From assembly GCF_042686125.1 (NCBI RefSeq), contig NZ_JBHUOV010000017.1:1-48984 (forward strand): a stretch of 48,984 nucleotides of DNA, read 5' to 3'. The translations under genes and the position numbers were made by a program. The notes under the pieces are model-generated. The model saw only the letters and a list, made by a program, of their open reading frames with translations, had not been told where the DNA came from and did not search any database. Origin of the DNA: Oceanihabitans iliipiscarium. Lineage in GTDB: Bacteria > Bacteroidota > Bacteroidia > Flavobacteriales > Flavobacteriaceae. Every line of letters begins with the position of its first letter. The first letter of the stretch is position 1. Positions 40,614-48,984 of the stretch are shown piece after piece.

Positions 40614-41468
40614 TTATTGACCTAAATTGAAATTAACTTTGACAAAACCTATTTGTTTTGCTGGTGCATTATTGTCAGCTCTCCACTTATGTGATAAAGC
40701 AATTTTTTTTGCAGGTTCTAATAAGCACGATGCAGTATTAGTGGTCCCCTTTACTCCTGGAATGGCTTCAACTACATTTCCACTTTTATTGACAATAATT
40801 TTAACAATAACCATTCCTGACTCGTTACAATCTTGTTTAAAGACTTTCTTTGAAGGTTTGCCTCTACCATTCAAACCATAACCAACGCCTCCATTACCAG
40901 TGCCAGGATCTCCAAAATAACTAGGCGCATATGGATTTCCATTGAGTTGTCCTTTATCTCCAGCTTTATCATCATCGCCTTCGCTTCCTGTTTCAGCGCC
41001 TTCAGATTTACTAACTCCTCCAATTAAAGCATCTAGTTTTTTCTTTTTATCTTCTTGTTCTTGTTTTTCTTTTGCAATTCTATCTGCCTCAGCTTTTGCT
41101 TTGGCTTCAGCTTCAAGTTGAGCTTTAGTTTCTGCTTCTTTTTGCTTTCTTATAGCTATAGCTTCTTCTGTCTCTTGAGTTAAAATTTCTTCAGTAGCTT
41201 TAGTAGACGTTGTAGGTTCAGATTTTGTGGGTTCTGGCTCTGTAGGTTTATTAATTTTTAAATCTTCAGATTGAATAGGTTTTGTAGGCTGAACATTACC
41301 ACTCCCAAAATCGGTTGTACCAAAATTTACAGCGACTCCATACTCTTCTGGAGGATCCATATATTTTGGTCCTATGACAAAAATCAGCAATAATAATATC
41401 AATACGACTAGCGTAGTTATTTTAGCTGAATCTTTTTCGTGTTTGGTATTAAAATATTTCATCTTCAT
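40614..41468 (-). CDS. TonB-like energy transducer (copy 2)
   Basis: This is a 284-residue protein. One N-terminal transmembrane helix (TTLVVLILLLLIFVIGPKY) is followed by EYGVAVNF, a Pro/Thr/Lys-rich spacer, an Ala/Glu/Lys coiled coil, and a C-terminal domain (SGMVIVKIIVNKSGNVVEAIPGV...SHKWRADNN) of the TonB/AonB type. It carries proton-motive force from ExbB/ExbD to outer-membrane receptors. It is a paralogue of the gene at 41523: both begin MKY-F/L-x-TKHExxSAKITTL. Confidence 0.85.
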   Translation of the reverse strand: MKMKYFNTKHEKDSAKITTLVVLILLLLIFVIGPKYMDPPEEYGVAVNFGTTDFGSGNVQPTKPIQSEDLKINKPTEPEPTKSEPTTSTKATEEILTQETEEAIAIRKQKEAETKAQLEAEAKAKAEADRIAKEKQEQEDKKKKLDALIGGVSKSEGAETGSEGDDDKAGDKGQLNGNPYAPSYFGDPGTGNGGVGYGLNGRGKPSKKVFKQDCNESGMVIVKIIVNKSGNVVEAIPGVKGTTNTASCLLEPAKKIALSHKWRADNNAPAKQIGFVKVNFNLGQ

Positions 41469-41522
41469 TTAGAAGTTTCCCCTTAGTACAAATACTTATT
41501 ATAGATTAAATACTATAAATTT

Positions 41523-42497
41523 TTAGTCTTCCAATTTAATTCTAATTGGCAAACTGTAAGATACGACTACGGCTTTGCCTTGTTGCATTCCAGGTTTCAT
41601 TTTAGGCAGCATGCTAGTCACACGTTTTGCTTCATCCTCTAACTTCGGGTTTGAAGCATAGGCCCCAATACTCACAACTTTACCAGATGTATTGATTTTA
41701 AAAGAGATATTAATTTTCTGAATTCCAGATAAATCTGAAGCTAAATCTGTATCAAAATTTTCGGTGATAAACGCTTTAATTTTATCACTCATACATTTTT
41801 TTCTATATGCATTATCTCCACCTTCACATCCTGGGTAAATAGGAACATTTTCAATTAAAGCAAATGACGTTTCTCCTTGTCCTTCATTTGCTTTTTTAGC
41901 TGCTTCAGCAGCTTTGGCTGCAGCTTCTTTTGCCGCATTATCTTTAGCTATTTGAGCTTCTCTAGCTGCTTTAGCTTTGGCTGCTTTGGCCGCTTTATCA
42001 GCTTTTTCCTTTTCTGCTTTCGCTTTTGCGGCCTTTGCCTCTTTCTCTTCTTTTTCAGCTTTGGCTTGAGCTTCAGCTTTTTGTTTAGCTTCTTCCTCGC
42101 TTTTTAATTTTTCTGCAGCTTCTTTGGCTTCTTCTCTTAATATTTTTTCAGCTTCTAAAGCTTCTTTTTTAGCCTCTTCAATTTCTTCTTCTACTTTTTC
42201 TTCAGCCGTTTCTTCTAATTCAAGCTCTTTTTCTTCAACAACTTCTTCTTCAACAACTTCTTCTGTTAACTCCTCTTCAACAACTTCTTCTACTACTTCT
42301 TCAGTCTTTTCAGGCCTAACTTGTTGCATATTTCCGGTTGGAGGAGCTGAGTTATTAAAATTGATTGCAACGCCGTATTCATCTGGCTGTTCTTTATAAT
42401 CTTGACCCACAACGAAAAGCAATAAAATTAAAATCAGCATAATCAATGTTGTTATTTTAGCTGAATTGCGTTCGTGTTTGGTCTGTAAGTATTTCAT
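41523..42497 (-). CDS. TonB-like energy transducer (copy 1)
   Basis: This is a 324-residue protein. Its single N-terminal membrane helix (TTLIMLILILLLFVVGQDY) and EYGVAINF match copy 2. A long Glu/Lys/Ala-rich coiled-coil spacer (about residues 70-215) follows, then a C-terminal TonB domain (NVPIYPGCEG...INISFKINTSGKVVSIG) with the YPGCE start common in Bacteroidota TonB proteins. It sits directly downstream of exbD with 11 bases between them, so it is part of the same operon. Confidence 0.85.
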   Translation of the reverse strand: MKYLQTKHERNSAKITTLIMLILILLLFVVGQDYKEQPDEYGVAINFNNSAPPTGNMQQVRPEKTEEVVEEVVEEELTEEVVEEEVVEEKELELEETAEEKVEEEIEEAKKEALEAEKILREEAKEAAEKLKSEEEAKQKAEAQAKAEKEEKEAKAAKAKAEKEKADKAAKAAKAKAAREAQIAKDNAAKEAAAKAAEAAKKANEGQGETSFALIENVPIYPGCEGGDNAYRKKCMSDKIKAFITENFDTDLASDLSGIQKINISFKINTSGKVVSIGAYASNPKLEDEAKRVTSMLPKMKPGMQQGKAVVVSYSLPIRIKLED

Positions 42498-42508
42498 TTA
42501 TATTTTTA

Positions 42509-42901
42509 TTATTGGGACTTCACAGCTAGAGTAGATTTAATTTTATTTCTATTCGCTATATCCATAATATACACGACATGTTTCATTTCGACATCTTGGT
42601 CTGAACGAATGGTAATCGTTGGTGTATCTGAATTTCCTACTTTTTCTAAAACTTCAGTTTCTAAATTATCTTTTGATACCTTTTTAAGATCTACATAATA
42701 ATTTACATCTTTATCGACACTCACAGATACATTTTTAGTTTGCGTGGTTTTACTTGACGATTTAGGTAATAGTAAATCGATAGCTTCAGCAGATACTAGT
42801 GTTGATGCAATCATAAAAAAGATGAGCAACAAAAACACGATGTCTGTCATAGACGACATATTAAATTCGGGTGTTACTTTATTTCTTCCTCTAATATTCA
42901 T
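42509..42901 (-). CDS. exbD: ExbD/TolR-family biopolymer transport protein
   Basis: This is a 130-residue protein with the ExbD start FNMSSMTDIVFLLLIFFMIAST. It has a single membrane helix carrying the conserved Asp (MTDIVFLL) and a periplasmic domain (ITIRSDQDVEMKHVVYIMDIAN). It works with ExbB to use proton flow for TonB or Tol complexes. It lies one base after exbB in the same direction. Confidence 0.9.
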   Translation of the reverse strand: MNIRGRNKVTPEFNMSSMTDIVFLLLIFFMIASTLVSAEAIDLLLPKSSSKTTQTKNVSVSVDKDVNYYVDLKKVSKDNLETEVLEKVGNSDTPTITIRSDQDVEMKHVVYIMDIANRNKIKSTLAVKSQ

Positions 42902-42902
42902 A

Positions 42903-43604
42903 TTAAGTTGGCTCGTTTAAATGATCTAAAAACTCTAATGAATTTGCTTCCATTTGATATACAACCTTATCCGTTTTAACAACCAAGTGGTTATAGGTAA
43001 CGTAAGCTATAATACCCACAATTAAACCTCCAACAGTTGTTGTCATTGCTGTATATAGTCCATCAGCAAGTGTTTTAATATCTATTGATCCACCAGAATT
43101 AGCAATCTCAAATATTGACAATATCATTCCAATAACTGTACCAAGAAACCCAATCATTGGTGCTGCTCCAGATATAGTTGCAAGAATACTGACGTTTTTT
43201 TCTAACCCATAAATTTCTAATCGTCCTGCATTTTCTATAGCTGTATTAATATCCTCTAGAGGTTTTCCAATTCTACTAATTCCTTTTCCTATAAGTCTTG
43301 ATACTGGTGAATTTTGTTGGGCACATAATATTTGAGCAGATTCTATTTTACCATGAGACACATGGTCTTTAATTTGATTCATGAAATTAGAATCAACTTT
43401 AGAGGCTGCTTTGATAGCAAATAGGCGTTCAAAGTAAATATAAATAGCAACAATTAGCAGTACGAATAATAATGCAATAATTACTATTCCTGCTGTTCCA
43501 CCACTCGAAATTAACTCTATTATTGAAAGTGTTTTTTCAACAGATTCGCCATCTGCCAATAATTCTGCACCTTCTTGACTATCTTGTATAATTTTATTTA
43601 TCAT
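42903..43604 (-). CDS. exbB: ExbB/TolQ-family proton channel protein
   Basis: This is a 233-residue MotA/TolQ/ExbB-family protein. Three transmembrane segments are visible: IVIIALLFVLLIVAIYIYFERLF, SILATISGAAPMIGFLGTVIGMILSIF and GGLIVGIIAYVTYNHL. GFLGTVIGMI is the family signature. It starts the exbB-exbD-tonB-tonB-folC run. The nhaD gene lies 52 bases upstream in the same direction. Confidence 0.92.
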   Translation of the reverse strand: MINKIIQDSQEGAELLADGESVEKTLSIIELISSGGTAGIVIIALLFVLLIVAIYIYFERLFAIKAASKVDSNFMNQIKDHVSHGKIESAQILCAQQNSPVSRLIGKGISRIGKPLEDINTAIENAGRLEIYGLEKNVSILATISGAAPMIGFLGTVIGMILSIFEIANSGGSIDIKTLADGLYTAMTTTVGGLIVGIIAYVTYNHLVVKTDKVVYQMEANSLEFLDHLNEPT

Positions 43605-43656
43605 ATATAATTGGTTTTGCTATTGTACTAACGTTAATTTTTATAATTAAGTATAA

Positions 43657-45051
43657 TTAAAATAAAGTTCTGGTAACCATAAATGCAGCAGCTCCAACTA
43701 AGAAACCAGCTAAAGCTAACCAAGCAATCTTCTTTAAATACCAGAAGAAATCAATTTTTTCCATACCCATTGCGACAACACCTGCTGCAGATCCAATGAT
43801 TAACATACTACCACCTGTTCCTGCTGAATAAGCAATAAAATGCCATAACTCATTATCTATTGGTTCTGAAAACATACCTAAACTTGCTGCTACTAATGGC
43901 ACATTATCAATCACAGCAGAACCAACACCTAATAATAAAACAACTAAATCTGAAACACCTTCATGATGCAACTCGGTTCCTAACATTGGCATAGTGTCTT
44001 GTAGTGTTGTTGCAAAACCGAATAATATTCCTAATGATTCTAGGGCCGCAACTGCCATTAAAATTCCTAGAAAAAATAATATGCTAGGCATTTCTATTTT
44101 AGACAGAGAATGATGAACAGGACTATGATGCGCATGAGCATCACTTTCAGCAGAATCATGGCTAGATATACTGAACTTTGAATTACTATAAATCTCAGCA
44201 AAAATAGCAACTACACCAAGCGCAAGCATCATACCTACATATGGTGGCAAATGAGTTACCGTTTTAAAAACTGGTACAGAAACAATTCCTGCTAAACCAA
44301 GGTAAAGCATTGTTGCGCTAAATTTACTTTTCGGCTTATCATTTTCATCTTCTTGTATATCTAAGTCACCTTTAAATGCTGGTAGAAAAGATGCTATAAA
44401 AGTTGGCACAAGCATACATAATAATGATGGAATAAATAAGTAACCTATTAAGTGGCCAGTAGTTACTTTTTTACCAATCCATAACATTGTCGTTGTTACA
44501 TCACCAATTGGAGACCAAGCTCCACCTGCATTAGCTGCAATGATTATTAAACCTGCATACCAAATACGTACATCTCTATCTTTTACAATTTTTTGTAGTA
44601 TTGAAATTAAAACTATGGTCGCAGTTAAGTTGTCTATTATTGCAGAAAGAATAAACGCCAAGAACGCGAAAATCCATAATATCTTTGACTTCTTTTTTGT
44701 TTTTACAAACCCTTTTATTGTTGCAAACCCATCAAAATAATCTATTATCTCAACAATAGTCATCGCTCCAAGAAGAAAAACTAGAATTTCTGAAGTCTTC
44801 CCTAAATGATGCAATAATGTTTCTTCCATGAGATGCATTTTCTCATCATGTCCAAGCAACCCAAAGTTTTCTAATAAGGTATGCTTTGCGGAATCAAACC
44901 ATTGAGGAAAATGATCAATTCCTAAAGCGATTAAGGCCCAACATATAGCCATCATAACTAAAGCTGGAATAAGTTTATCAATTTTGATGCTATGTTCTAA
45001 GGTAATAGCTAAATAACCTATTACAAATACTAAAATAATTATTGTTTCCAT
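43657..45051 (-). CDS. nhaD: Na+/H+ antiporter of the NhaD family
   Basis: This is a 464-residue integral membrane protein with about 11-12 helices. NhaD-type signatures include AIIDNLTATIVLISIL, GGAWSPIGDVTTTMLWIG and GVGSAVIDNVPLVAASLGM. It exports sodium in exchange for protons and is common in marine Bacteroidota. A His-rich loop (AHAHHSPVHHS) lies in the middle. It is nine bases after the dehydrogenase gene upstream, so may be co-transcribed with it. Confidence 0.92.
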   Translation of the reverse strand: METIIILVFVIGYLAITLEHSIKIDKLIPALVMMAICWALIALGIDHFPQWFDSAKHTLLENFGLLGHDEKMHLMEETLLHHLGKTSEILVFLLGAMTIVEIIDYFDGFATIKGFVKTKKKSKILWIFAFLAFILSAIIDNLTATIVLISILQKIVKDRDVRIWYAGLIIIAANAGGAWSPIGDVTTTMLWIGKKVTTGHLIGYLFIPSLLCMLVPTFIASFLPAFKGDLDIQEDENDKPKSKFSATMLYLGLAGIVSVPVFKTVTHLPPYVGMMLALGVVAIFAEIYSNSKFSISSHDSAESDAHAHHSPVHHSLSKIEMPSILFFLGILMAVAALESLGILFGFATTLQDTMPMLGTELHHEGVSDLVVLLLGVGSAVIDNVPLVAASLGMFSEPIDNELWHFIAYSAGTGGSMLIIGSAAGVVAMGMEKIDFFWYLKKIAWLALAGFLVGAAAFMVTRTLF

Positions 45052-45060
45052 AAGGAGAAT

Positions 45061-46287
45061 TTATATAAGTTGACTTAAGGCAATTTCAAAAGCGGTTTCA
45101 CTAATACCAGTTTTAGACTGGTTTTTATCATATACTTTTTGAATGGCTTTTCTAATTGTTTCTGAGGTATCGTTAAAAATGGCTTCATCTGTCATTTGGA
45201 CTTTGCGCTCCATAAAATAAGCAAATACTCTAGCCATTCCGCAATTTGAAATAAAATCAGGAATAAGACTTACACGATTATCTGTATGCTCCATTATTGA
45301 ACCAAAAAAGATTTCTTTATCTGCAAAAGGTACATTAGCACCACAAGAAATAACCTCTAAGCCAGTATCAATCATTTGATCAATTTGATCTTGAGTAATT
45401 AATCTTGAAGCTGCACATGGTGCGAATACTTGAGTTTCAAGTGACCATATTTTTTCATTAATTTCTTCAAATGGAATCAAGTGATCTGCAATTAAAGTAT
45501 TGCCGTTTTTAGCTAAAAACAAATCATTAATTTCTTTAAAAGAGAAACCATTTTCATTAATTAAACCTCCTACACGATCTATAATCCCAACAATCTTTGC
45601 GCCCATCTGAGATAAGTAGAATGCTGCTGCTGCACCTACATTCCCAAACCCTTGTACAATAGCTTTTTTTCCATCTACAGAACCACCATAAATGTTATAA
45701 TATTGTTTAACTGCTTCAGCTACACCAAAACCAGTTATCATATCTGCAACGGTAAATTTTCTTGCAACACTTGGCGAAAAGTTAGGGTTTTCAATCACCT
45801 TTATAACCCCTTGACGTAATTGACCAATACGATTAATCTTGTCGGCTTGAGTAGGCTTAAAATGGCCTTCAAAAACACCCTCTTGAGGATGCCAAACTCC
45901 ACTTTCTTCAGTGATTGGAATAACTTCATGTATCTCATCTACATTTAAATCTCCACCAGTACCGTAATAACTTTTTAATAATGGAGATACAGCTTTATAC
46001 CAGCGTTCTAAAACTTCTTTTTTTCTAGGGTCCCTTGGATCGAAATTAATTCCTGATTTTGCACCTCCTATAGGTGGTCCAGAAACTGTAAACTTTACCT
46101 CCATGGTTTTGGCTAATGACAAAACCTCATTCATATCTAGACCTTTACGCATTCTCGTTCCGCCGCCAGCTGCTCCTCCTCGAAGAGAGTTGATCACAGT
46201 CCAACCTTCAGCGTCAGTCTCAGAATCTCTCCAATTAAAGACAATTTCTGGTGGTTTATTTTCGTACTTACTAAGTAATTTTTTCAT
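45061..46287 (-). CDS. Glu/Leu/Phe/Val dehydrogenase
   Basis: This is a 408-residue amino-acid dehydrogenase. The substrate-binding part has GGAAGGGTRMRKGLDMNEVL, GPPIGGAKSGINFDP and YGTGGDLNVDE. The NAD(P)-binding domain begins at VQGFGNVGAAAAFYLSQMG. Family members oxidatively deaminate glutamate or branched-chain/aromatic amino acids, and sequence alone does not settle the substrate. Length fits the family. A -7 box lies upstream at 46315-46322. Confidence 0.88.
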   Translation of the reverse strand: MKKLLSKYENKPPEIVFNWRDSETDAEGWTVINSLRGGAAGGGTRMRKGLDMNEVLSLAKTMEVKFTVSGPPIGGAKSGINFDPRDPRKKEVLERWYKAVSPLLKSYYGTGGDLNVDEIHEVIPITEESGVWHPQEGVFEGHFKPTQADKINRIGQLRQGVIKVIENPNFSPSVARKFTVADMITGFGVAEAVKQYYNIYGGSVDGKKAIVQGFGNVGAAAAFYLSQMGAKIVGIIDRVGGLINENGFSFKEINDLFLAKNGNTLIADHLIPFEEINEKIWSLETQVFAPCAASRLITQDQIDQMIDTGLEVISCGANVPFADKEIFFGSIMEHTDNRVSLIPDFISNCGMARVFAYFMERKVQMTDEAIFNDTSETIRKAIQKVYDKNQSKTGISETAFEIALSQLI

Positions 46288-46314
46288 TAATTTTCATTCA
46301 TTTTTGCATATTAA

Positions 46315-46322
46315 CAAATATA
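46315..46322 (-). promoter_or_regulatory. -7 box for the dehydrogenase gene
   Basis: Read leftward this is TATATTTG, matching TAnnTTTG, 28 bases before the ATG at 46287. No clear -33 partner was seen. Confidence 0.5.
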
Positions 46323-46360
46323 AAAAACTAAATATGCTTTATATTATAATTATAAAATTT

Positions 46361-47428
46361 TTAGGACTGATAAATTTCTCCTGAGCTATGATCATTTTTT
46401 GCACCTGTTACACTTTTTAAACAATTAACTTCATTTCGCATTTTTAAAACACCTAAAAGGCCAAAAACTAAGGCTTCCTTATAATTTATAATATCGTTTG
46501 AAGGAATAACAATGTCATGAGTTGGAGATAAATCTTTAATTCTATTTATAAGATACTTATTAAAAACACCTCCTCCAGAAACAAGAACAGTAGCTTTTTT
46601 TTTATTCAAAATTACTTTAGAAATTTGAATAGCAATATGCTCGACACATGTATTAAGGACATCTTTTATATCGAGTTTATGAGTATTAATTTTAGGAAAG
46701 ATTTCTTTTTTCACCCATTCCAATCCTAAAGATTTTGGGTGTTTCAAATGATAAAACTCAAGATTATTTAATTCTTCTAATAGCTTAGAGTTTACTTTTC
46801 CAGTAGAAGCTAGCTTGCCTCCATCATCAAATTCAAACCCTAATTTTTGAGCATAAAAATTCAGGACAATATTCACTGGACAAATATCAAATGCTATGCG
46901 CTCCTTATGATCTTCAAATGAAATATTAGCAAAACCACCAAGATTTAAACAAAAATCATAATCAGAAAACAACAATTTATCACCAATAGGAACTAATGGC
47001 GCACCTTGCCCTCCTAACTTTACATCTTGAACTCTAAAATCACAAACCACTTTATTTTTAGTTAGTGAAGCAATTACTTTTTGATTTCCTATTTGATAAG
47101 TTAGTCCTTTATTAGGCTCATGCAAAGCTGTATGACCATGAGAGCATATCGCATCTATACTTTTTAAATCATGTTTTTCAATAAAACGATTAATAATTCC
47201 ACTTAAATAGATTGTGTATTTGAGGTCAATATCTTTTAATTCTTTTGAGGTATACGAGGTTAAATTTTGAAGTCTCTTATACCATTCTTGACTGTACGGA
47301 ATAGTTTCACAATTAGTCATCTTGAAATGCCAATCACCATCAAATTGAAAATTAACACATGCTAAATCAATTCCATCTAAAGATGTTCCAGACATTACGC
47401 CTATAACTTTATAATTGGTCTTATTCAT
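46361..47428 (-). CDS. anmK: anhydro-N-acetylmuramic acid kinase
   Basis: This is a 355-residue enzyme of cell-wall recycling that phosphorylates 1,6-anhydro-MurNAc. The signature VIGVMSGTSLDGIDLACV starts near residue 8. CSHGHTALHEP, QDVKLGGQGAPLVPIGD and LVSGGGVFNKYL are all family motifs. Length and order are normal. It is divergent from the acyl-CoA dehydrogenase, with 87 bases between. Confidence 0.93.
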   Translation of the reverse strand: MNKTNYKVIGVMSGTSLDGIDLACVNFQFDGDWHFKMTNCETIPYSQEWYKRLQNLTSYTSKELKDIDLKYTIYLSGIINRFIEKHDLKSIDAICSHGHTALHEPNKGLTYQIGNQKVIASLTKNKVVCDFRVQDVKLGGQGAPLVPIGDKLLFSDYDFCLNLGGFANISFEDHKERIAFDICPVNIVLNFYAQKLGFEFDDGGKLASTGKVNSKLLEELNNLEFYHLKHPKSLGLEWVKKEIFPKINTHKLDIKDVLNTCVEHIAIQISKVILNKKKATVLVSGGGVFNKYLINRIKDLSPTHDIVIPSNDIINYKEALVFGLLGVLKMRNEVNCLKSVTGAKNDHSSGEIYQS

Positions 47429-47452
47429 ATTGTGTAAAAATAATAATCCATA

Positions 47453-47483
47453 TTGAAAATACGCTATTAAACGTGTATCTTTG
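47453..47483 (+). promoter_or_regulatory. canonical Bacteroidota promoter for the acyl-CoA dehydrogenase
   Basis: TTG at 47453-47455, 20 bases, then TATCTTTG at 47476-47483 match the TTG-N19-21-TAnnTTTG consensus. Transcription would start near 47490 and ATG is at 47516. It is the cleanest host promoter in the window and gives the reference spacing used to judge the phage GTGTCAC elements. Confidence 0.85.
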
Positions 47484-47515
47484 CAATCAATTTAAAACAA
47501 CAATTTTTCTTTATT

Positions 47516-48658
47516 ATGGATTTTACCCTTACCGAAGAACATATTATGATTCGCGATGCAGCTCGTGACTTTGCACAAACAGAATTACTTCCAGGTGTTA
47601 TTGAACGCGATAATACTCAAACCTTCCCTGATGAATTAGTAAAAAAAATGGGAGTACTTGGTTTCATGGGAATCATGGTCGATCCTAAATATGGAGGAAG
47701 TGGTATGGATGCTATCTCTTACGTATTAATCATGGAAGAGCTATCTAAAATCGACGCTTCAGCATCAGTAATGGTATCTGTAAACAACTCTTTAGTTTGT
47801 TATGGTTTAGAAGCTTATGGCAATGAAGAACAAAAACAAAAGTACTTAACTAAACTTGCGACTGGTGAATATCTTGGAGCATTTTGTTTAAGCGAACCTG
47901 AAGCTGGTAGTGATGCCACATCTCAAAAAACTACAGCCATAGATAAAGGCGACCATTATATATTAAATGGTACCAAAAACTGGATTACTAATGGCGGACG
48001 TAGCGATGTATATTTAGTGATTGCACAAACTGATAAAGATAAAGGGCATAAAGGAATTAATGCATTTATAGTTGAAAAAGGAACACCAGGATTTGACATT
48101 GGACCAAAAGAAGATAAATTAGGAATTCGTGGTAGTGACACACATACCTTACAGTTTAATGATGTAAAAGTTCCTAAAGAAAATAGAATAGGTGAAGACG
48201 GTTTCGGATTTAAATTTGCAATGAAAACCCTTTCTGGTGGGCGAATAGGAATCGCTTCTCAAGCTCTGGGTATTGCTGCAGGTGCTTATGAATTAGCACT
48301 TAAATATTCTAAAGAACGTAAAGCTTTTGGAACAGAAATTTGTAACCATCAAGCCATTGCCTTTAAATTAGCCGATATGCATACAGAAATTGAAGCTGCT
48401 CGAATGTTGGTTATGAAAGCTGCATGGGATAAAGACCAAGGCAATAATTACGATATGTCTAGTGCTATGGCAAAATTATACGCCTCGCAAGTAGCCATGA
48501 CACATACTGTAGAAGCCGTCCAAATTCATGGTGGTAATGGTTTTGTAAAAGAATACCATGTCGAGCGTCTAATGCGTGATGCAAAAATTACTCAGATTTA
48601 TGAAGGGACTTCGGAGATTCAGAAAATTGTAATTTCTAGAGGTGTCATTAAAGGTTAA
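47516..48658 (+). CDS. acyl-CoA dehydrogenase (short/medium-chain type)
   Basis: This is a 380-residue FAD enzyme introducing a double bond into acyl-CoA. FAD-binding motifs are CLSEPEAGSDATS and YILNGTKNWITNG. The C-terminal helical domain has ERKAFGTEICNHQAIAFKLADM and HGGNGFVKEYHVERLMRDAKITQIYEGTSEIQ, where the Glu in IYEGTSE is the catalytic base of the butyryl-CoA type. Full length. A strong terminator follows. Confidence 0.93.
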   Translation: MDFTLTEEHIMIRDAARDFAQTELLPGVIERDNTQTFPDELVKKMGVLGFMGIMVDPKYGGSGMDAISYVLIMEELSKIDASASVMVSVNNSLVCYGLEAYGNEEQKQKYLTKLATGEYLGAFCLSEPEAGSDATSQKTTAIDKGDHYILNGTKNWITNGGRSDVYLVIAQTDKDKGHKGINAFIVEKGTPGFDIGPKEDKLGIRGSDTHTLQFNDVKVPKENRIGEDGFGFKFAMKTLSGGRIGIASQALGIAAGAYELALKYSKERKAFGTEICNHQAIAFKLADMHTEIEAARMLVMKAAWDKDQGNNYDMSSAMAKLYASQVAMTHTVEAVQIHGGNGFVKEYHVERLMRDAKITQIYEGTSEIQKIVISRGVIKG

Positions 48659-48682
48659 ACTTATAATCGCATAAATTATATT

Positions 48683-48714
48683 AAGTCCAGCTTTTTTAAG
48701 TTGGACTTTTTTTA
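48683..48714 (+). terminator. terminator after the acyl-CoA dehydrogenase gene
   Basis: AAGTCCAGCTT (48683-48693) pairs with AAGTTGGACTT (48698-48708) with one G-T pair, followed by a T-run. Confidence 0.88.
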
Positions 48715-48740
48715 TGGCGTGTTTTTAATAAAAATAAAAA

Positions 48741-48842
48741 CCGTGCTATCCGTTATATCTTTTTATGGGAGTTTTTATAAAGTACTTATACTTAATAATC
48801 GAGACCCCATAAAAAGGATGCCACTACTATCACTCACGCAGA
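48741..48842. repeat. flavobacterial intergenic repeat with 11-bp stem
   Basis: CTTTTTATGGG (48759-48769) pairs perfectly with CCCATAAAAAG (48806-48816) across 36 bases. Outside it lie GTGCTATCCG and GGATGCCACTACTATC, which recall a repeat I have seen next to rRNA operons and other intergenic sites in flavobacteria. Function is unknown. A spacer RNA or a repeat family is likely. Confidence 0.4.
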
Positions 48843-48883
48843 TCTAAGATTCATTATAAATTCAGTAACTATTACGCATAAAA

Positions 48884-48915
48884 AAACCCTTCATTAAATA
48901 AATAATGAAGGGTTT
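48884..48915 (-). terminator. rRNA operon terminator
   Basis: AAACCCTTCATT (48884-48895) and AATGAAGGGTTT (48904-48915) form a perfect 12-bp stem. Read leftward it follows the 5S rRNA and ends in a T-run. Confidence 0.88.
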
Positions 48916-48920
48916 AAAAA

Positions 48921-48984
48921 AGGCGACGACCTACTCTTCCACAATGTAGTACCATCGGCGCAAATGGGCTTAACTTCTCTGTTC
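48921..48984 (-). rRNA. 5S rRNA, 3' portion (cut by the window edge)
   Basis: Read leftward the sequence ends GGAAGAGTAGGTCGTCGCC and contains AAGCCCATTTGCGCCGATGGTACT, the typical 5S helix and loop order. About 64 of an expected 110-115 bases are present. The start lies beyond the right edge, so an rRNA operon continues to the right. Confidence 0.9.

Noticed and set aside
41877..42399. Rightward Ser/Phe/Cys-rich reading frames opposite the TonB gene
   Set aside because: They are antisense shadows produced by the Glu/Lys/Ala-rich coding strand of the TonB-like gene; no family or start context supports them.

Overview
The window is AT-rich DNA from a member of the Bacteroidota, most likely a marine-type Flavobacteriaceae; the genus cannot be fixed from this sequence. 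Supporting signs are promoters of the TAnnTTTG type with TTG about 20 bases upstream (clearest at 47453-47483), start regions without a strong Shine-Dalgarno, two tandem TonB-like genes next to exbB/exbD, and Bacteroidota-type phage families.

Layout. (1) 1-1542: a cassette-like zone. Two imperfect inverted-repeat elements (63-199 and 568-697) share a GTTATCGGC core and flank a small Cys-rich gene. A tyrosine recombinase (742-1542) follows. (2) 1543-1957: a gene-free stretch with nine GTTACA/TGTAAC hexamers and a dyad over a promoter. (3) 1958-39148: a tailed-phage structural genome, in order: tail adhesins and receptor or depolymerase-like proteins; holin, M15 endolysin and overlapping spanin-like genes; S49 protease, major capsid protein and probable tail tube; a PLD-like protein and terminase genes; a leftward cargo block (methyltransferase-like, ArdC-N-like, RadC-like and two unknowns); portal and connector genes; a small accessory gene; a structured leader RNA; tail chaperone-like genes; tape measure; distal tail proteins; and a leftward tyrosine integrase. 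(4) 39256-39330: tRNA-Val(UAC), the likely integration target. (5) 39394-48658: ordinary chromosome, with folC, two tonB-like genes, exbD, exbB, nhaD, a Glu/Leu/Phe/Val dehydrogenase, anmK, and a rightward acyl-CoA dehydrogenase. (6) 48921-48984: the 3' part of a 5S rRNA on the minus strand, preceded on the plus strand by its terminator.

How it works together. The phage genes form a complete virion-and-lysis programme. Read as a circle through the attachment site, the order is terminase, portal, tail, fibre, lysis, capsid. I can recognise no repressor, DNA polymerase, helicase, primase or transposase, and no left copy of the tRNA end. The element is therefore either cut by the window edge, dependent on the host or a helper, or domesticated.

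The strongest new signal is a repeated intergenic promoter-like element. GTGTCAC lies at the -33 position, 20-22 bases before a TTG-ended -7 box, upstream of nearly every rightward structural transcription unit (7879, 10228, 14307, 18943, 22765, 29199, and a weak copy at 27757). Other candidates for new biology are a 109-nt RNA closed by a 17-bp stem (28550-28658), two further long-stem elements (9500-9581 and 22554-22648), and a beta-rich surface module found in both the capsid and tube proteins.
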